A DNA stretch of 64,000 bases from Marinobacter zhejiangensis (GCF_900114775.1 NZ_FOUE01000003.1:558001-622000); one strand, 5' to 3'. Numbered from the stretch's first letter, positions 36,110-44,777 are shown. The notes: generated by a model from the sequence alone, not told the origin. Numbers and translations are program-made.

Positions 36110-36592
36110 TCACTCTGTACGCGGGGTTTTCACGACCCCTTCCCACCCGGCACCTACTTCTACTCGAATATCACGTGCCGTAACAGGCTCACCACAGTGA
36201 GAGCATGTAGTCACCGGTGACATTCGGTGTCCGCAGGATTTGTGGATGTGTATCAACGGAGCGCCATGCTCATCATCGGTCATGTAGGTGTTGCCCCAGT
36301 GAACCAGAGACATGATCACTGGGTGCAGGGCCAGGCCTTTTTCTGTAAGGCGGTACTCCTCCCGGCGAGGTTTCTCCTGATACGGGGTTTTGACTAAAAC
36401 GTCATTCTGCACCAGTTTCTTCAATCGGTCCGTCAGCACATGGCGTGTAATACCGAGCCGGCTTTCAAACTTTTCGAACCGCCTCACACCGAGAAAGCAG
36501 TCTCTCAGGATGATCAATGTCCAGCGATCCCCGATCACCGAAAGGGTTCTCGCAACAGAGCACGGCTCTTGATCCAAATGTTCCCAGCGCAT
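36110..36592 (-). CDS. HxlR-family transcriptional regulator
   Basis: The 160-residue protein is a small winged-helix regulator of the HxlR type: DRWTLIILRDCFLGVRRFEKFESRLGITRHVLTDRLKKLV is the standard DNA-binding half. Unlike most HxlR proteins (about 110-120 residues) it has a C-terminal extension with a CxxC-type pair (CGHRMSPVTTCSHC) that may bind zinc or act as a thiol switch. It is divergent from the SDR gene; the 101-base gap holds two copies of GTTC-N7-GAAC, likely operators. Confidence 0.9.
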   Translation of the reverse strand: MRWEHLDQEPCSVARTLSVIGDRWTLIILRDCFLGVRRFEKFESRLGITRHVLTDRLKKLVQNDVLVKTPYQEKPRREEYRLTEKGLALHPVIMSLVHWGNTYMTDDEHGAPLIHIHKSCGHRMSPVTTCSHCGEPVTARDIRVEVGAGWEGVVKTPRTE

Positions 36593-36628
36593 GATTTGAT
36601 TTCCCTGACCTTAGGGATTTATTTTAGC

Positions 36629-36678
36629 TTGACAAGTTCTAAAAAGGAACTGACTATTTGTTGGTTCCAAAAAAGAAC
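36629..36678. promoter_or_regulatory. HxlR/SDR divergent control region with two matched palindromes
   Basis: Two palindromes with the same pattern GTTC-N7-GAAC lie at 36636-36650 and 36664-36678, 28 bases apart centre to centre. A TTGACA (36629-36634) precedes the first; a weak -10 (GACTAT, 36652-36657) would put the first palindrome exactly in the spacer and the second just after the transcription start. This fits repression by the neighbouring HxlR protein. Confidence 0.7.
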
Positions 36679-36693
36679 TTTGGGTAAATTTCC

Positions 36694-37440
36694 ATGAAGA
36701 AGAACGATCAAAAACCTGTATCAAAGGTAGCTGTGGTCATCGGTGCTGGCGATTCGACGGGTGGTGCAATCGCAAGGCGGTTCGCTCGAGAAGGGTATAC
36801 GGTTGTTGCAACACGACGTCATGAGGATGCGCTAAACCCACTTGTTCAGGAAATTGAGGCAAGTGGGGGCTCGGCAGTCGGGTTTGGTTGCGACGCTCGT
36901 GACGAAGCAGCCATGGGAGCACTGTTTTCAACGATTGAAAACGAGATCGGGGAAATCAGCGTGGTTGTATTCAATATCGGCGCAAACGTGCGCTTTTCGA
37001 TAATTGAAACCACGGCCCGTGTTTACCGCAAGGTATGGGAAATGGCAGCGTTCGCGGGATTTCTTGCCGGCCGAGAGGCAGCCCGGGTCATGGTCCCGAG
37101 GGGCCGAGGAACCGTCATTTTCACAGGTGCAACGGCGTCGCTCCGTGGCGGGTCGGGTTTCTCCGCATTTTCCGGTGCCAAGTTTGCCCTTAGGGCCTTA
37201 GCCCAGAGTATGGCCAGGGAGCTGGGCCCCAAAGGTATCCATGTGGCCCATGCGGTTATTGATGGTGCGATAGATACGGCATTTATCCGTGACAGCTTCC
37301 CTGAACGATATGCTTTGAAAGAGCAGGGCGGGATTCTTAACCCTGAGCATATTGCAGAGCAGTATTGGCAGCTTCACCAGCAGTCCATGGACAGTTGGAC
37401 GCACGAACTGGATCTGCGGCCATGGATGGAAACCTTTTGA
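36694..37440 (+). CDS. Short-chain dehydrogenase-like protein with Phe in place of the catalytic Tyr
   Basis: A 248-residue Rossmann-fold SDR: VAVVIGAGDSTGGAIA is the nucleotide motif and FNIGAN replaces the usual NNAG. The active-site stretch reads GFSAFSGAKFALRALAQ, so the tyrosine of the normal YxxxK is phenylalanine while lysine is kept. This may mean a changed reaction or a non-catalytic role. It is the first gene of a three-gene set with a GST-like isomerase and a thioesterase (11 and 38 bases apart), and is controlled by the HxlR site region. Confidence 0.85.
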   Translation: MKKNDQKPVSKVAVVIGAGDSTGGAIARRFAREGYTVVATRRHEDALNPLVQEIEASGGSAVGFGCDARDEAAMGALFSTIENEIGEISVVVFNIGANVRFSIIETTARVYRKVWEMAAFAGFLAGREAARVMVPRGRGTVIFTGATASLRGGSGFSAFSGAKFALRALAQSMARELGPKGIHVAHAVIDGAIDTAFIRDSFPERYALKEQGGILNPEHIAEQYWQLHQQSMDSWTHELDLRPWMETF

Positions 37441-37450
37441 GGAGAGTGTC

Positions 37451-38041
37451 ATGGCAAAGACGATAGATTTTTACTTTGATGTAGGAAGCCCAGCGAGCTA
37501 CCTGGCATGGACACAGCTGGCCAACCTAACCGACGCAACGGGAGCCGAAATCTCCTGGAAGCCAATGTTATTGGGCGGTGTGTTCAAGGCAACCGGGAAT
37601 AGCTCCCCGGCAGTGATTCCCACGAAATCCAGGTACAACCGTATGGATATGTACCGTTTCGCCTCACACTACAACGTGCCTTTCAACTTCAATCCCTACT
37701 TTCCTGTCAACACCTTGTACCTGATGCGGGGAGTGGTCGCCTATCTTGGAACTGCTCAATTTGACCGCTATCTGGAGGCCATTTTCAACGGAATGTGGGT
37801 GGAGGAAAGGAACCTCGGCGATAGTAAGGTTGTTGCAGAAGTGCTTGCCAATGCAGGCTTCGACCCTAATGACACTCTTGCCCAATGTGAAGATCCGGCA
37901 GTCAAGGCGCGCCTGAAGCAGTTGACGGAAGAGGCTGTTGAGCTAGGCGTGTTTGGTGCTCCGACGTTTTTTGTCGGGGATGAAATGTTTTTTGGGCAGG
38001 ACCGCCTGGAGCAGTTGAAAAGGTATCTGCTCTCGAACTGA
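37451..38041 (+). CDS. 2-hydroxychromene-2-carboxylate isomerase family (DsbA-like)
   Basis: The 196-residue protein is a DsbA-like kappa-class glutathione transferase relative. IDFYFDVGSPASYLAW near the start carries the active serine (Ser13) in the place known for HCCA isomerase, and GAPTFFVGDEMFFGQDRLEQL closes the thioredoxin fold. Known members isomerise 2-hydroxychromene-2-carboxylate in naphthalene breakdown using glutathione; here no ring-cleaving genes are nearby, so the substrate is open. GGAG precedes the ATG by eight bases; the upstream frame overlaps the SDR gene and is not used. Confidence 0.87.
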   Translation: MAKTIDFYFDVGSPASYLAWTQLANLTDATGAEISWKPMLLGGVFKATGNSSPAVIPTKSRYNRMDMYRFASHYNVPFNFNPYFPVNTLYLMRGVVAYLGTAQFDRYLEAIFNGMWVEERNLGDSKVVAEVLANAGFDPNDTLAQCEDPAVKARLKQLTEEAVELGVFGAPTFFVGDEMFFGQDRLEQLKRYLLSN

Positions 38042-38079
38042 ACGCTTAACCAATGCACTTGTGTTATGAAGGCTCAACT

Positions 38080-38901
38080 ATGAATCAGAAAACTGCTCTC
38101 CACGCATTTGATCAAGCCGTGGCGCTGGAGTCCGTCGGGACTGACACCTTTTGTGGGCGCTCCCCTGAAGCTTACGCCAATATGGTGGGCCCTTACGGCG
38201 GGATTATTGCTGCTACGTTATTGAATGCGGCTCTTCAGCATGACGAGCGCCAGGGAGACCCCATATCCATGACGGTCAACTTCGCCGGCCCGGTGACTGA
38301 CGGGGGCTATCAGGTTGTTGCCTCGGCTCGACGAACCAATCGCTCCACCCAGCACTGGTTTATTGAACTTTCCCAGCAAGGTGTTGTGGCAGCGACTGCG
38401 ACTGTGTTGCTCGCAGTACGTCGGGATACGTGGGGTGACACTGAAGTATCCATGCCCCATGTCCCTCCTTTCGAATCTATTGACCGACTCGATATTGGAC
38501 GGTACCTGACCTGGGTTAAGAACTATGATTTCAGAGTGGTGCAAGGGCATTTCGACCCCGGTGGGGCTATTGAGGACACCGGTGACTCGTTGACGAGACT
38601 CTGGGTTAAGGACCTGCCGCGACGGCCGCTGGATTATCTTTCTCTAATGGCAATCAGCGATTGCTTTTTTCCAAGAATATTTGTTCGTAAGCAACAACGA
38701 ATGCCGGTTGGCACGGTATCACTGACCACATATTTTCATGCTGATAGGGACAGTCTTGCCCGACAGGGCGACCGGCCACTATTGGCTGAGGCCCATGCTC
38801 AAAGGTATAGCCAGGGGTACTTTGACCACACAGGAAAGCTGTGGGGGGAAGATGGAGAGTTGCTCGCCACGACTCACCAAATGGTTTATTTCAAAGACTG
38901 A
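38080..38901 (+). CDS. Acyl-CoA thioesterase family protein (double hotdog, TesB-like)
   Basis: The 273-residue protein has two hotdog folds: PYGGIIAATLLNAALQH and SMTVNFAGPVTDGGYQV in the first half and the VGTVSLTTYFHAD and EAHAQRYSQGYFDHTGKLW segments in the second, typical of TesB-like acyl-CoA thioesterases. It probably hydrolyses acyl-CoA from the upstream SDR/isomerase pathway. Start 38080 (AAGG seven bases upstream) replaces the longer 38053 frame. It is the last gene of the HxlR-linked set. Confidence 0.85.
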   Translation: MNQKTALHAFDQAVALESVGTDTFCGRSPEAYANMVGPYGGIIAATLLNAALQHDERQGDPISMTVNFAGPVTDGGYQVVASARRTNRSTQHWFIELSQQGVVAATATVLLAVRRDTWGDTEVSMPHVPPFESIDRLDIGRYLTWVKNYDFRVVQGHFDPGGAIEDTGDSLTRLWVKDLPRRPLDYLSLMAISDCFFPRIFVRKQQRMPVGTVSLTTYFHADRDSLARQGDRPLLAEAHAQRYSQGYFDHTGKLWGEDGELLATTHQMVYFKD

Positions 38902-38914
38902 GAGTTCTGTCCCG

Positions 38915-39529
38915 TCAGCCCTGAAGTGAGCGCCAGGCAGCGGCTGCAAGTTGCTCACGGAAGTCGCTTGGCGAGGTCTGAACCCTTCCGGAGAGCCAAG
39001 CCCTGCAGTAGTTTTCCGAAGCCCCGATGATCAGGGACGGCAGCAACTCGAAAGGCGCAGAAATCTTGACGCCGGAGGTATCTACGGCCCCGAGCTTCTC
39101 CTTCAGCCCCTTTAGCTGCCTGGCGTTTCGTTCCGCCAGGGCATGTCGGTGGGGGCCTTTTGCGACTGAGGCGCGAGCCTGAAACTGGAATCTTGCCCAT
39201 TCCGGATTCTGTACGACCCAGTCGACGTAGCTGATCACGAGAGCAGAGACGAAGGCCTCCAGGCTTCTAGCCTTGTCCAGATAATGCTCGAAGAACTCGT
39301 GCTGATCATCCAGCACTGTGAAAAAGAGCGCGCCAAGAATCCCCTCCTTATTACCGAAATGATGGTAAATCGCGCCAACACTCGCTTCACAGCGGGCTCT
39401 GATTGAATCAATGGTGGTGGCTTCGATCCCTGTTTCGTTAAAGCAGGCCAAGGCCTGCTCGAGTATTTCGCGCTTTAAACCCGCCCTACGACCTGGAAAG
39501 CGTCTTTCCAGGATACTGAGTTCATTCAT
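38915..39529 (-). CDS. TetR/AcrR-family transcriptional regulator
   Basis: The first 60 residues form a TetR DNA-binding domain (ILEQALACFNETGIEATTIDSIRARCEASVGAIYHHFGNKEGIL). The C-terminal ligand part (about 65-204) is unlike any member I recognise. The ATG at 39529 is preferred to the GTG at 39604, because the longer form would start inside the palindromic control site. It is divergent from the hotdog protein gene and ends 13 bases from the convergent thioesterase gene. Confidence 0.88.
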   Translation of the reverse strand: MNELSILERRFPGRRAGLKREILEQALACFNETGIEATTIDSIRARCEASVGAIYHHFGNKEGILGALFFTVLDDQHEFFEHYLDKARSLEAFVSALVISYVDWVVQNPEWARFQFQARASVAKGPHRHALAERNARQLKGLKEKLGAVDTSGVKISAPFELLPSLIIGASENYCRAWLSGRVQTSPSDFREQLAAAAWRSLQG

Positions 39530-39601
39530 AAGTTCTTCGCCACCTGAGTTGGCTAACTGGAGCCCTGTTGAGGATGTGCATTCTAACGCTTGACGCGAAC
39601 G

Positions 39602-39648
39602 CACTAAACAGAATAATGTTCTCTAACAGAATAATACTCTGTTTAGTG
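39602..39648. promoter_or_regulatory. TetR operator region: long perfect inverted repeat with internal direct repeats
   Basis: CACTAAACAGA (39602-39612) and TCTGTTTAGTG (39638-39648) are perfect 11-base inverted repeats separated by 25 bases. Within, ACAGAATAAT occurs twice (39608-39617 and 39626-39635) and AGAATAATGTTCT is a smaller palindrome. The site lies between the TetR gene and the hotdog gene and is the likely operator of both. Confidence 0.72.
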
Positions 39649-39688
39649 TGTTTAATAACCAATGATCAGGAACAATGGAGAGATCCCT

Positions 39689-40129
39689 ATGAGTCAAGCC
39701 CTTGCCGCATTCAATGCCTTTGGAGCTGAAAACTTCTCGAACATGGTGTGCCAGCAGGCGCCGTACTTCAGCACCATCAGTCCGGAATTGACCGAACTTA
39801 AACCTGGCTTGGCCGAAGCCCGCGTTCCTTTCAGGAAGGAAATAACCAATCACCTGGGGACCGTTCACGCCATTGCGATGTGTAACGTCGCCGAACTGGT
39901 AGCTGGGTTGATGACCGATGCCTCTATTCCCAGTGATGGAAAATGGATTCCCCAGGCGATGACGGTTAACTACCTGGCGAAAGCAAAGACGGATTTGCGA
40001 GCGGTCGCCAATGGCGATTCGATTGACTGGGAAACCACAGGTGAAAAGGTCGTGCCTGTTGAGGTCTTTAATACTGAGGGCGATAAGGTGTTTACTGCGC
40101 AAATCACCATGAACGTGAAGGTTGGCTGA
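39689..40129 (+). CDS. Hotdog-fold protein (DUF4442/PaaI-like thioesterase)
   Basis: A 146-residue single hotdog domain. HLGTVHAIAMCNVAELVAGLM is the long helix with its catalytic-type surroundings, and WIPQAMTVNYLAKAKTDLRAV the following strands; this matches DUF4442-type proteins of the PaaI thioesterase clan. The start at 39689 follows GGAG by eight bases. It is controlled from the palindromic region shared with the TetR gene and is probably its target. Confidence 0.85.
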   Translation: MSQALAAFNAFGAENFSNMVCQQAPYFSTISPELTELKPGLAEARVPFRKEITNHLGTVHAIAMCNVAELVAGLMTDASIPSDGKWIPQAMTVNYLAKAKTDLRAVANGDSIDWETTGEKVVPVEVFNTEGDKVFTAQITMNVKVG

Positions 40130-40380
40130 ATGCGCTGAGCGCTAACAATGTCGTGATAAAAGTGGGGCGACTTTTACACACTGTTTTAGCGCGACCGTCG
40201 ATTGCTTGGCGCCCTTGAACATGATCCTCAGGAGTCGATGCAGAACTGCAGTTCCTGCTGTAGGCATGAATGTTCAGTGTTGTTCCGGGACACAACGGTT
40301 GGAACTCAGCGGGCCAGGCCCGGTCGATGAAGTTTTCTATAACCGTTGGGTAGTTTTCTATGCGGGACTAGAAGGGGGAA

Positions 40381-40457
40381 TGGTACCCCCGGCAGGACTC
40401 GAACCTGCTACCTTCCCCTTAGGAGGGGGACGCTCTATCCAGATGAGCTACGGAGGC
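40381..40457 (-). tRNA. tRNA-Arg (anticodon CCU)
   Basis: A 77-base cloverleaf on the - strand: acceptor GCCTCCG with CGGGGGT (two G-T wobbles), D-loop AGCTCATCTGGATAGAG, anticodon loop CTCCTAA (CCT), T-loop GGTTCGAGTCC and encoded CCA (40381-40383). Its 3' end points to the accessory genes at 36-40 kb. The 250 bases between the hotdog gene and this tRNA hold no gene. Confidence 0.95.
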
Positions 40458-40540
40458 ATTGCGCGATGAAGGCCGGTATAATAGCGGGCCGGGCGCCATC
40501 ACTCAAGGTGGACCTCCAATGCTCGTGGCGGGAGGCCAGT

Positions 40541-41239
40541 TTGTCGGAGTTGTTTAAGGTTAGTGTGGTTATGCCGGTGTGGCGGGAAGAAGCCAGCATT
40601 GAGGTCGCATTGACTGCTTTGCAAGCACTGCGTGAGCAAGGGCATGAAGTGATTGTGGTGGATGGCGGCAGCGACGACAGGACCGTTGCTTTGGCTACGC
40701 CGCTGTGTGACCGTTTGGTGGTCTCAGCGCCGGGGCGGGCACTCCAGATGAACGCGGGGGCGGGTTGTGCCCAAGGGGAGGTGCTGCTGTTTTTGCATGC
40801 CGATACCCGCCTGCCACCTTCTGTCATTCCGCACCTTGAGAAGATTCGTTCTGGCCGACGTGTCTGGGGACGGTTTGACGTTCGGCTAAGTGGCCAGCGC
40901 TCCATGTTCCGGGTCATCTCGGGGTTCATGAACCTTCGTTCTCGGTTGACTGGAATTGCAACGGGAGACCAGGCCATGTTCGTTCGCCGGGATGTGTTTG
41001 AGGCACTGAATGGCTTTGCCCCCATTGCCCTGATGGAAGACGTTGAGCTTTCCAGTCGCCTACGGCTGGTTTCCCGACCTTACTGTGCCCCAGATCCGGT
41101 GATTACCGACAGCCGGCGCTGGGAGCAGCATGGCACCTGGCGTACTATTTTTCTGATGTGGCGTCTGCGCTGGCGCTATTGGCGGGGAGAATCCCCAGAC
41201 TCCCTCGCGAAGGCATACCGTTCCGATGTCCGAAACTAA
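40541..41239 (+). CDS. Family 2 glycosyltransferase (TIGR04283-like)
   Basis: A cytoplasmic glycosyltransferase of about 232 residues: VSVVMPVWREE, VIVVDGGSDDRT, LFLHADTRLP (DxD-like) and EDVELSSRLR are the typical GT-A motifs. The frame is open back into the tRNA, but family length and GGGAGG five bases upstream favour the TTG at 40541; an ATG at 40466 is the alternative. Overlaps the next gene by 14 bases. Such genes commonly occur in pairs with TIGR04282 proteins; the sugar acceptor is unknown. Confidence 0.85.
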   Translation: MSELFKVSVVMPVWREEASIEVALTALQALREQGHEVIVVDGGSDDRTVALATPLCDRLVVSAPGRALQMNAGAGCAQGEVLLFLHADTRLPPSVIPHLEKIRSGRRVWGRFDVRLSGQRSMFRVISGFMNLRSRLTGIATGDQAMFVRRDVFEALNGFAPIALMEDVELSSRLRLVSRPYCAPDPVITDSRRWEQHGTWRTIFLMWRLRWRYWRGESPDSLAKAYRSDVRN

Positions 41240-41876
41240 TCCTTTCCAGAAATCGCCCGTTTTAATCATTCAATTTGCCAAGTGGCCCCAGGCGGGCAGG
41301 GTCAAGACCCGGCTGGTTCCTGCGCTCGGGGAACAGGGGGCGATGGAGGCCCATATCTGTTTGAGTCTTCAGGTTCTCGACAATCTGTCCAAGTCTGGGT
41401 ACCCGCTCCAGTTGTGGTGGGATCGCCCACTGGACCAGCCACCAATCGAAGCGCAGTCTTTATTAGCGAAACTGTCGCTGGTCGGTGCCGAGCAGTGTTT
41501 CCAGTCTGGCGAAAACCTTGGCGAGCGTATGTCCCGGGCTTTGGCGGAGGGGCTGACCCAGTACCCGCGAGTGATCATTGTGGGTAGCGACTGCCCGTCG
41601 GTGAACGCGGGGTATATCGATGAAGCCCTTCTGGCGTTGGAGCAAAACGACGTTGTGCTGGGCCCATCGGATGACGGGGGCTATGTCTTGATTGGGACAA
41701 GGAAAGTTGTGCCTGATATGCTCGCCAACATCCAGTGGGGGACAGACCGTGCCTTGGCAGAAACCGTTGAGCGGCTAACCGAAAACAAGTTAACGGTGGC
41801 TCTGTTGGAAACCCGGTGGGACGTGGATGAGCCCGACGACTGGCAACGTTTCTTGCGCGAGTCGCCGGGCTTCTGA
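41226..41876 (+). CDS. TIGR04282-family glycosyltransferase (CofC-like nucleotidyltransferase fold)
   Basis: The 216-residue protein has FAKWPQAGRVKTRLVPALG at the start, GSDCPSV in the middle and GPSDDGGYVLIG, the standard landmarks of this family, which is related to guanylyltransferases such as CofC. Biochemical role is unknown. It follows the partner glycosyltransferase gene with an overlap and is probably translated with it. Confidence 0.9.
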   Translation: MSETNPFQKSPVLIIQFAKWPQAGRVKTRLVPALGEQGAMEAHICLSLQVLDNLSKSGYPLQLWWDRPLDQPPIEAQSLLAKLSLVGAEQCFQSGENLGERMSRALAEGLTQYPRVIIVGSDCPSVNAGYIDEALLALEQNDVVLGPSDDGGYVLIGTRKVVPDMLANIQWGTDRALAETVERLTENKLTVALLETRWDVDEPDDWQRFLRESPGF

Positions 41877-41898
41877 AGTTGGAAAGCGGGGCCGGGCG

Positions 41899-44754
41899 TT
41901 AGCCCTTCGGTACCCGTTGCTGCCCGGTCAGGGTGGAGGTGATGGGCGTATTGTCCTGGGCCTCTCGTGAGGTGGTCGCCCGGAGAGCCCGCTGACGCTG
42001 TTCCAGAACGGCGCGGTAGGTTGCCATCAGTGTCTGATGGCTGACCTCGCCAATGGCGTCCACCAACTGCTCCCGGGTATCAAAGTGTGTGTTAGCCCGG
42101 TCGATTTCCTGCCAGTAGCGGTTGGAGGCATCCCCCAGCTTGCGGTCCTGATCCAGCAAGGTGCTGATGACGGCGAGCTTCTCCCGGTTCAGTGTTTCAG
42201 TATCCATCTCTCCTAGCAGGGCCTCAAAGGCGCTGGTGAACTCCCGTACTGCCTGGTCAATGTCGTCAGCGCTGGCTTCCGGTGATTGTACCACCAGTCC
42301 CAGGGCAGGGGTGTCCAGCATTTCGAAGGAGGTGGCGTAGACAATGTAGCCCAGCTGGCGCTGTGTCCGGATCTCTTCGTAGAAAGGCCCGCTGATGATT
42401 TGACCCAGCAAACGGAACCGCGCTCGTTCCGGGTAACCGGTATTGTTGCCCTGAAGGTAGAGGGTATAGCCCGTGTCCGGGTGCTGGACTTCCAGGCTCA
42501 CATCGGTTTCACCATCCGGCAACCGGCGAACGCCACTGCGGGGAACGGAAACTGGCTGGTTGTCGGTGAGCAGCAATGCCTGGACCTGACGGGTAATGTT
42601 GAGGGCAGAGGCTTCGGTCAGGTTGCCGTGGGTCAGCATGACCGGGTCCAGTTGGGTGACAAATTGATCAGCAAACGCCTGCAAATCGCTGAAGGTGATC
42701 GCTTCCGCTTCTGCCAGCCGCGCCTGCACGGACCAGGCCCCTTCGAGCAGCATTGTCTGGACGAACTCACTGGTTTGTTCAACAGGCCGTGCCTGGGCCT
42801 TATTGCGGAGGTCATCCAGCAGGTTGCGACGGGCAATCTGGAATCGCTGTTCGGTCAGGGTCGGATGAGCCACCTGGACCAGGATTCGGGTCAGCAGGCT
42901 GTGGAGCTTATCGCTGTATCCGCCAACTCGAATGGTGATGCCGCGAAGGTGGGGGTAAACGCTGTAGTCCAGCCCTGCAAGCCGTGCCGGATAAGCCCAG
43001 GCGTTGAGGCTGCTGTTGATGGCATCGACGTAGAGGTTGGTCAGCACCGAATTGCGTGCAGAGGCACGGGCAATAGGGGAGCGAAGGCTCAGGTAGATGT
43101 TGGCCTTCGGTGTCTCAAACCGGGTGTCCCTGGCGTACCAGAGTGGGAAGTTTCCGGAAGAGGTCAGTGCTTCCGGTTTCATCATGGTAGCACCGGTGAC
43201 CAGACTGAGGTCTTCGGGGATAAATGGGTTGGGGTCCGGCAGCGCCAACTGACGGCTCAGCGCCACAGGAGCCCGGTCGGACGCCATGTCTGATACTGCC
43301 AGAGACTGAATGGTATAGGCCGTATCATACCAATGAGTTCGCGGCGCAGACTCCTCCAGAGCGTTCTGGGAAAGAACTGAGACCAGCACGTTTTCAGGCG
43401 TCAGGTGATTCAGAACCGCTTTGTAGCCCTCAGGGTCATACTGCGCCATCATCCAGGGTGCCCTCAGCACATCCTCGGGAGCAACTTCCGCGAGTTGCAT
43501 GGACAGCCCGGTTACTTCATGAATGGGGTCCTGGCGTTCTTTGAAGCGAAAGCCAATCTCCGCCAGCTGTTTCATTTCCTCAAAGCGGGCCTCGCTGATG
43601 CCCTGTTCTCGGACCCTGTTGATGTAGGCAAAGGTCAGGCTGAGGATCTCGTCCTGATGGGACATGCCTTCAGGCGTCAGGTCCATACCAAGTTCCAGGG
43701 TCGCCTCAATGCCAGTATCTGTGCCCGCACCAGCGGACAGGCTTTCCACCCAGCCGCGATTTTTCAGCACATCCAGCAAGCTGCCGGGGCCTTCGTGGCC
43801 GAGCAGGTTGGCCACATAGCTGGCGGGCTTGGTGCGGTAATGGTCACGTTGCGAAGGGATGGGGAACGACAGGGTCAGATTACGGATGTCGCGCAGGGCC
43901 TCCACTTCAAGCTTTGCCGGTAGCTGCTCTGGCTCGAACAATGGCTGGTCGTGGCTGATCGCAGTCAGGCCCCGGTTTTCGATAGCGCTGAAACGGGGGC
44001 GCACCATGGCTTCAAGCTGGTCCAGCGATTGTGGCCCGATCACCACCAGGGTCATCAGGTTGGCTGAATACTGTTGCTGCCAGAATTGCACCAGGTCCGG
44101 GCGAAGTGGGCGTTCCTCGCTGTCTTCCAGTGTGGTCAGGTTACCAACGGCATAGTGGGAGCTCGGATGCGCCGGGTTCAGCGCCTGCTTTCGCGCGGAG
44201 TAAAAGCGGCGACCGTCTTCCTGAATCTTGGCGGTATATTCGGAGTGCACGGCCCGGCGTTCCCGCTCGACCAGGTCAGGGGTGAACAGTGGTTCGGAAA
44301 ACTGCTGGGCGAACCGGTCGAGGGCGGCTTCCAGGTGGTCGGCCTGGATGTCAAAGAAATAGTTGGTGTCCTGGAACGCCGTAAAGGCGTTGTGTTCGCC
44401 GCCATGGCTCTTGATGAACTGCTGGTACTCACCCGGCTCTGGGTATTTCTCGGTGCCTAGAAACAGCATGTGTTCCAGAAAGTGCGCCATGCCCTCCCGC
44501 CCAATGGGGTCATTACCGCTTCCGACCTGCACGTTGAGAGAGGCGGCAGCCTTTTCGGAGTCCGGCGCAGACGCGAGCAGCACTCGCAAGCCATTATCCA
44601 GCTCAACAAAGCGGTAATCATTGCGGTCATTAGGACTTTTGACCGGGATAACGGAGCCGTTCGCGGAGATGGCCAGGACAAGCAGGCAGAGAAAACTGAG
44701 CAGCTGTGCCGCTACCGAACGGCCCTCAGGGCGTGGTTTCCGGGTATGACGCAT
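41899..44754 (-). CDS. Pitrilysin-type M16 metalloprotease
   Basis: A periplasmic zinc protease of 951 residues with a signal peptide (about 1-33), the inverted zinc motif HFLEH at 91-95 with the downstream Glu in AVHSEYTAKI, and the four-domain length normal for protease III (PtrA). The frame FLGTEKYPEPGEYQQFIKSHGGEHNAFT follows the E. coli enzyme closely. It degrades small proteins and peptides. A 99-residue gene lies 23 bases upstream on the same strand. Confidence 0.93.
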   Translation of the reverse strand: MRHTRKPRPEGRSVAAQLLSFLCLLVLAISANGSVIPVKSPNDRNDYRFVELDNGLRVLLASAPDSEKAAASLNVQVGSGNDPIGREGMAHFLEHMLFLGTEKYPEPGEYQQFIKSHGGEHNAFTAFQDTNYFFDIQADHLEAALDRFAQQFSEPLFTPDLVERERRAVHSEYTAKIQEDGRRFYSARKQALNPAHPSSHYAVGNLTTLEDSEERPLRPDLVQFWQQQYSANLMTLVVIGPQSLDQLEAMVRPRFSAIENRGLTAISHDQPLFEPEQLPAKLEVEALRDIRNLTLSFPIPSQRDHYRTKPASYVANLLGHEGPGSLLDVLKNRGWVESLSAGAGTDTGIEATLELGMDLTPEGMSHQDEILSLTFAYINRVREQGISEARFEEMKQLAEIGFRFKERQDPIHEVTGLSMQLAEVAPEDVLRAPWMMAQYDPEGYKAVLNHLTPENVLVSVLSQNALEESAPRTHWYDTAYTIQSLAVSDMASDRAPVALSRQLALPDPNPFIPEDLSLVTGATMMKPEALTSSGNFPLWYARDTRFETPKANIYLSLRSPIARASARNSVLTNLYVDAINSSLNAWAYPARLAGLDYSVYPHLRGITIRVGGYSDKLHSLLTRILVQVAHPTLTEQRFQIARRNLLDDLRNKAQARPVEQTSEFVQTMLLEGAWSVQARLAEAEAITFSDLQAFADQFVTQLDPVMLTHGNLTEASALNITRQVQALLLTDNQPVSVPRSGVRRLPDGETDVSLEVQHPDTGYTLYLQGNNTGYPERARFRLLGQIISGPFYEEIRTQRQLGYIVYATSFEMLDTPALGLVVQSPEASADDIDQAVREFTSAFEALLGEMDTETLNREKLAVISTLLDQDRKLGDASNRYWQEIDRANTHFDTREQLVDAIGEVSHQTLMATYRAVLEQRQRALRATTSREAQDNTPITSTLTGQQRVPKG

Positions 44755-44777
44755 TGTGTGTTCCCGTTACTGGATGG

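Noticed and set aside
40157..40176. Inverted repeat TAAAAGT-GGGGCG-ACTTTTA after the hotdog gene as terminator
   Set aside because: The stem is short and AT-rich and no T-run follows it.
40346..40540. N-terminal extension of the glycosyltransferase through the tRNA, and the small frame reading PAGLEPATF
   Set aside because: These are translations of tRNA-Arg, a well-known source of false protein starts; the real gene begins after it.
42286..43293. 335-codon frame antisense to the M16 protease
   Set aside because: Same reason; no start signal or known domain.
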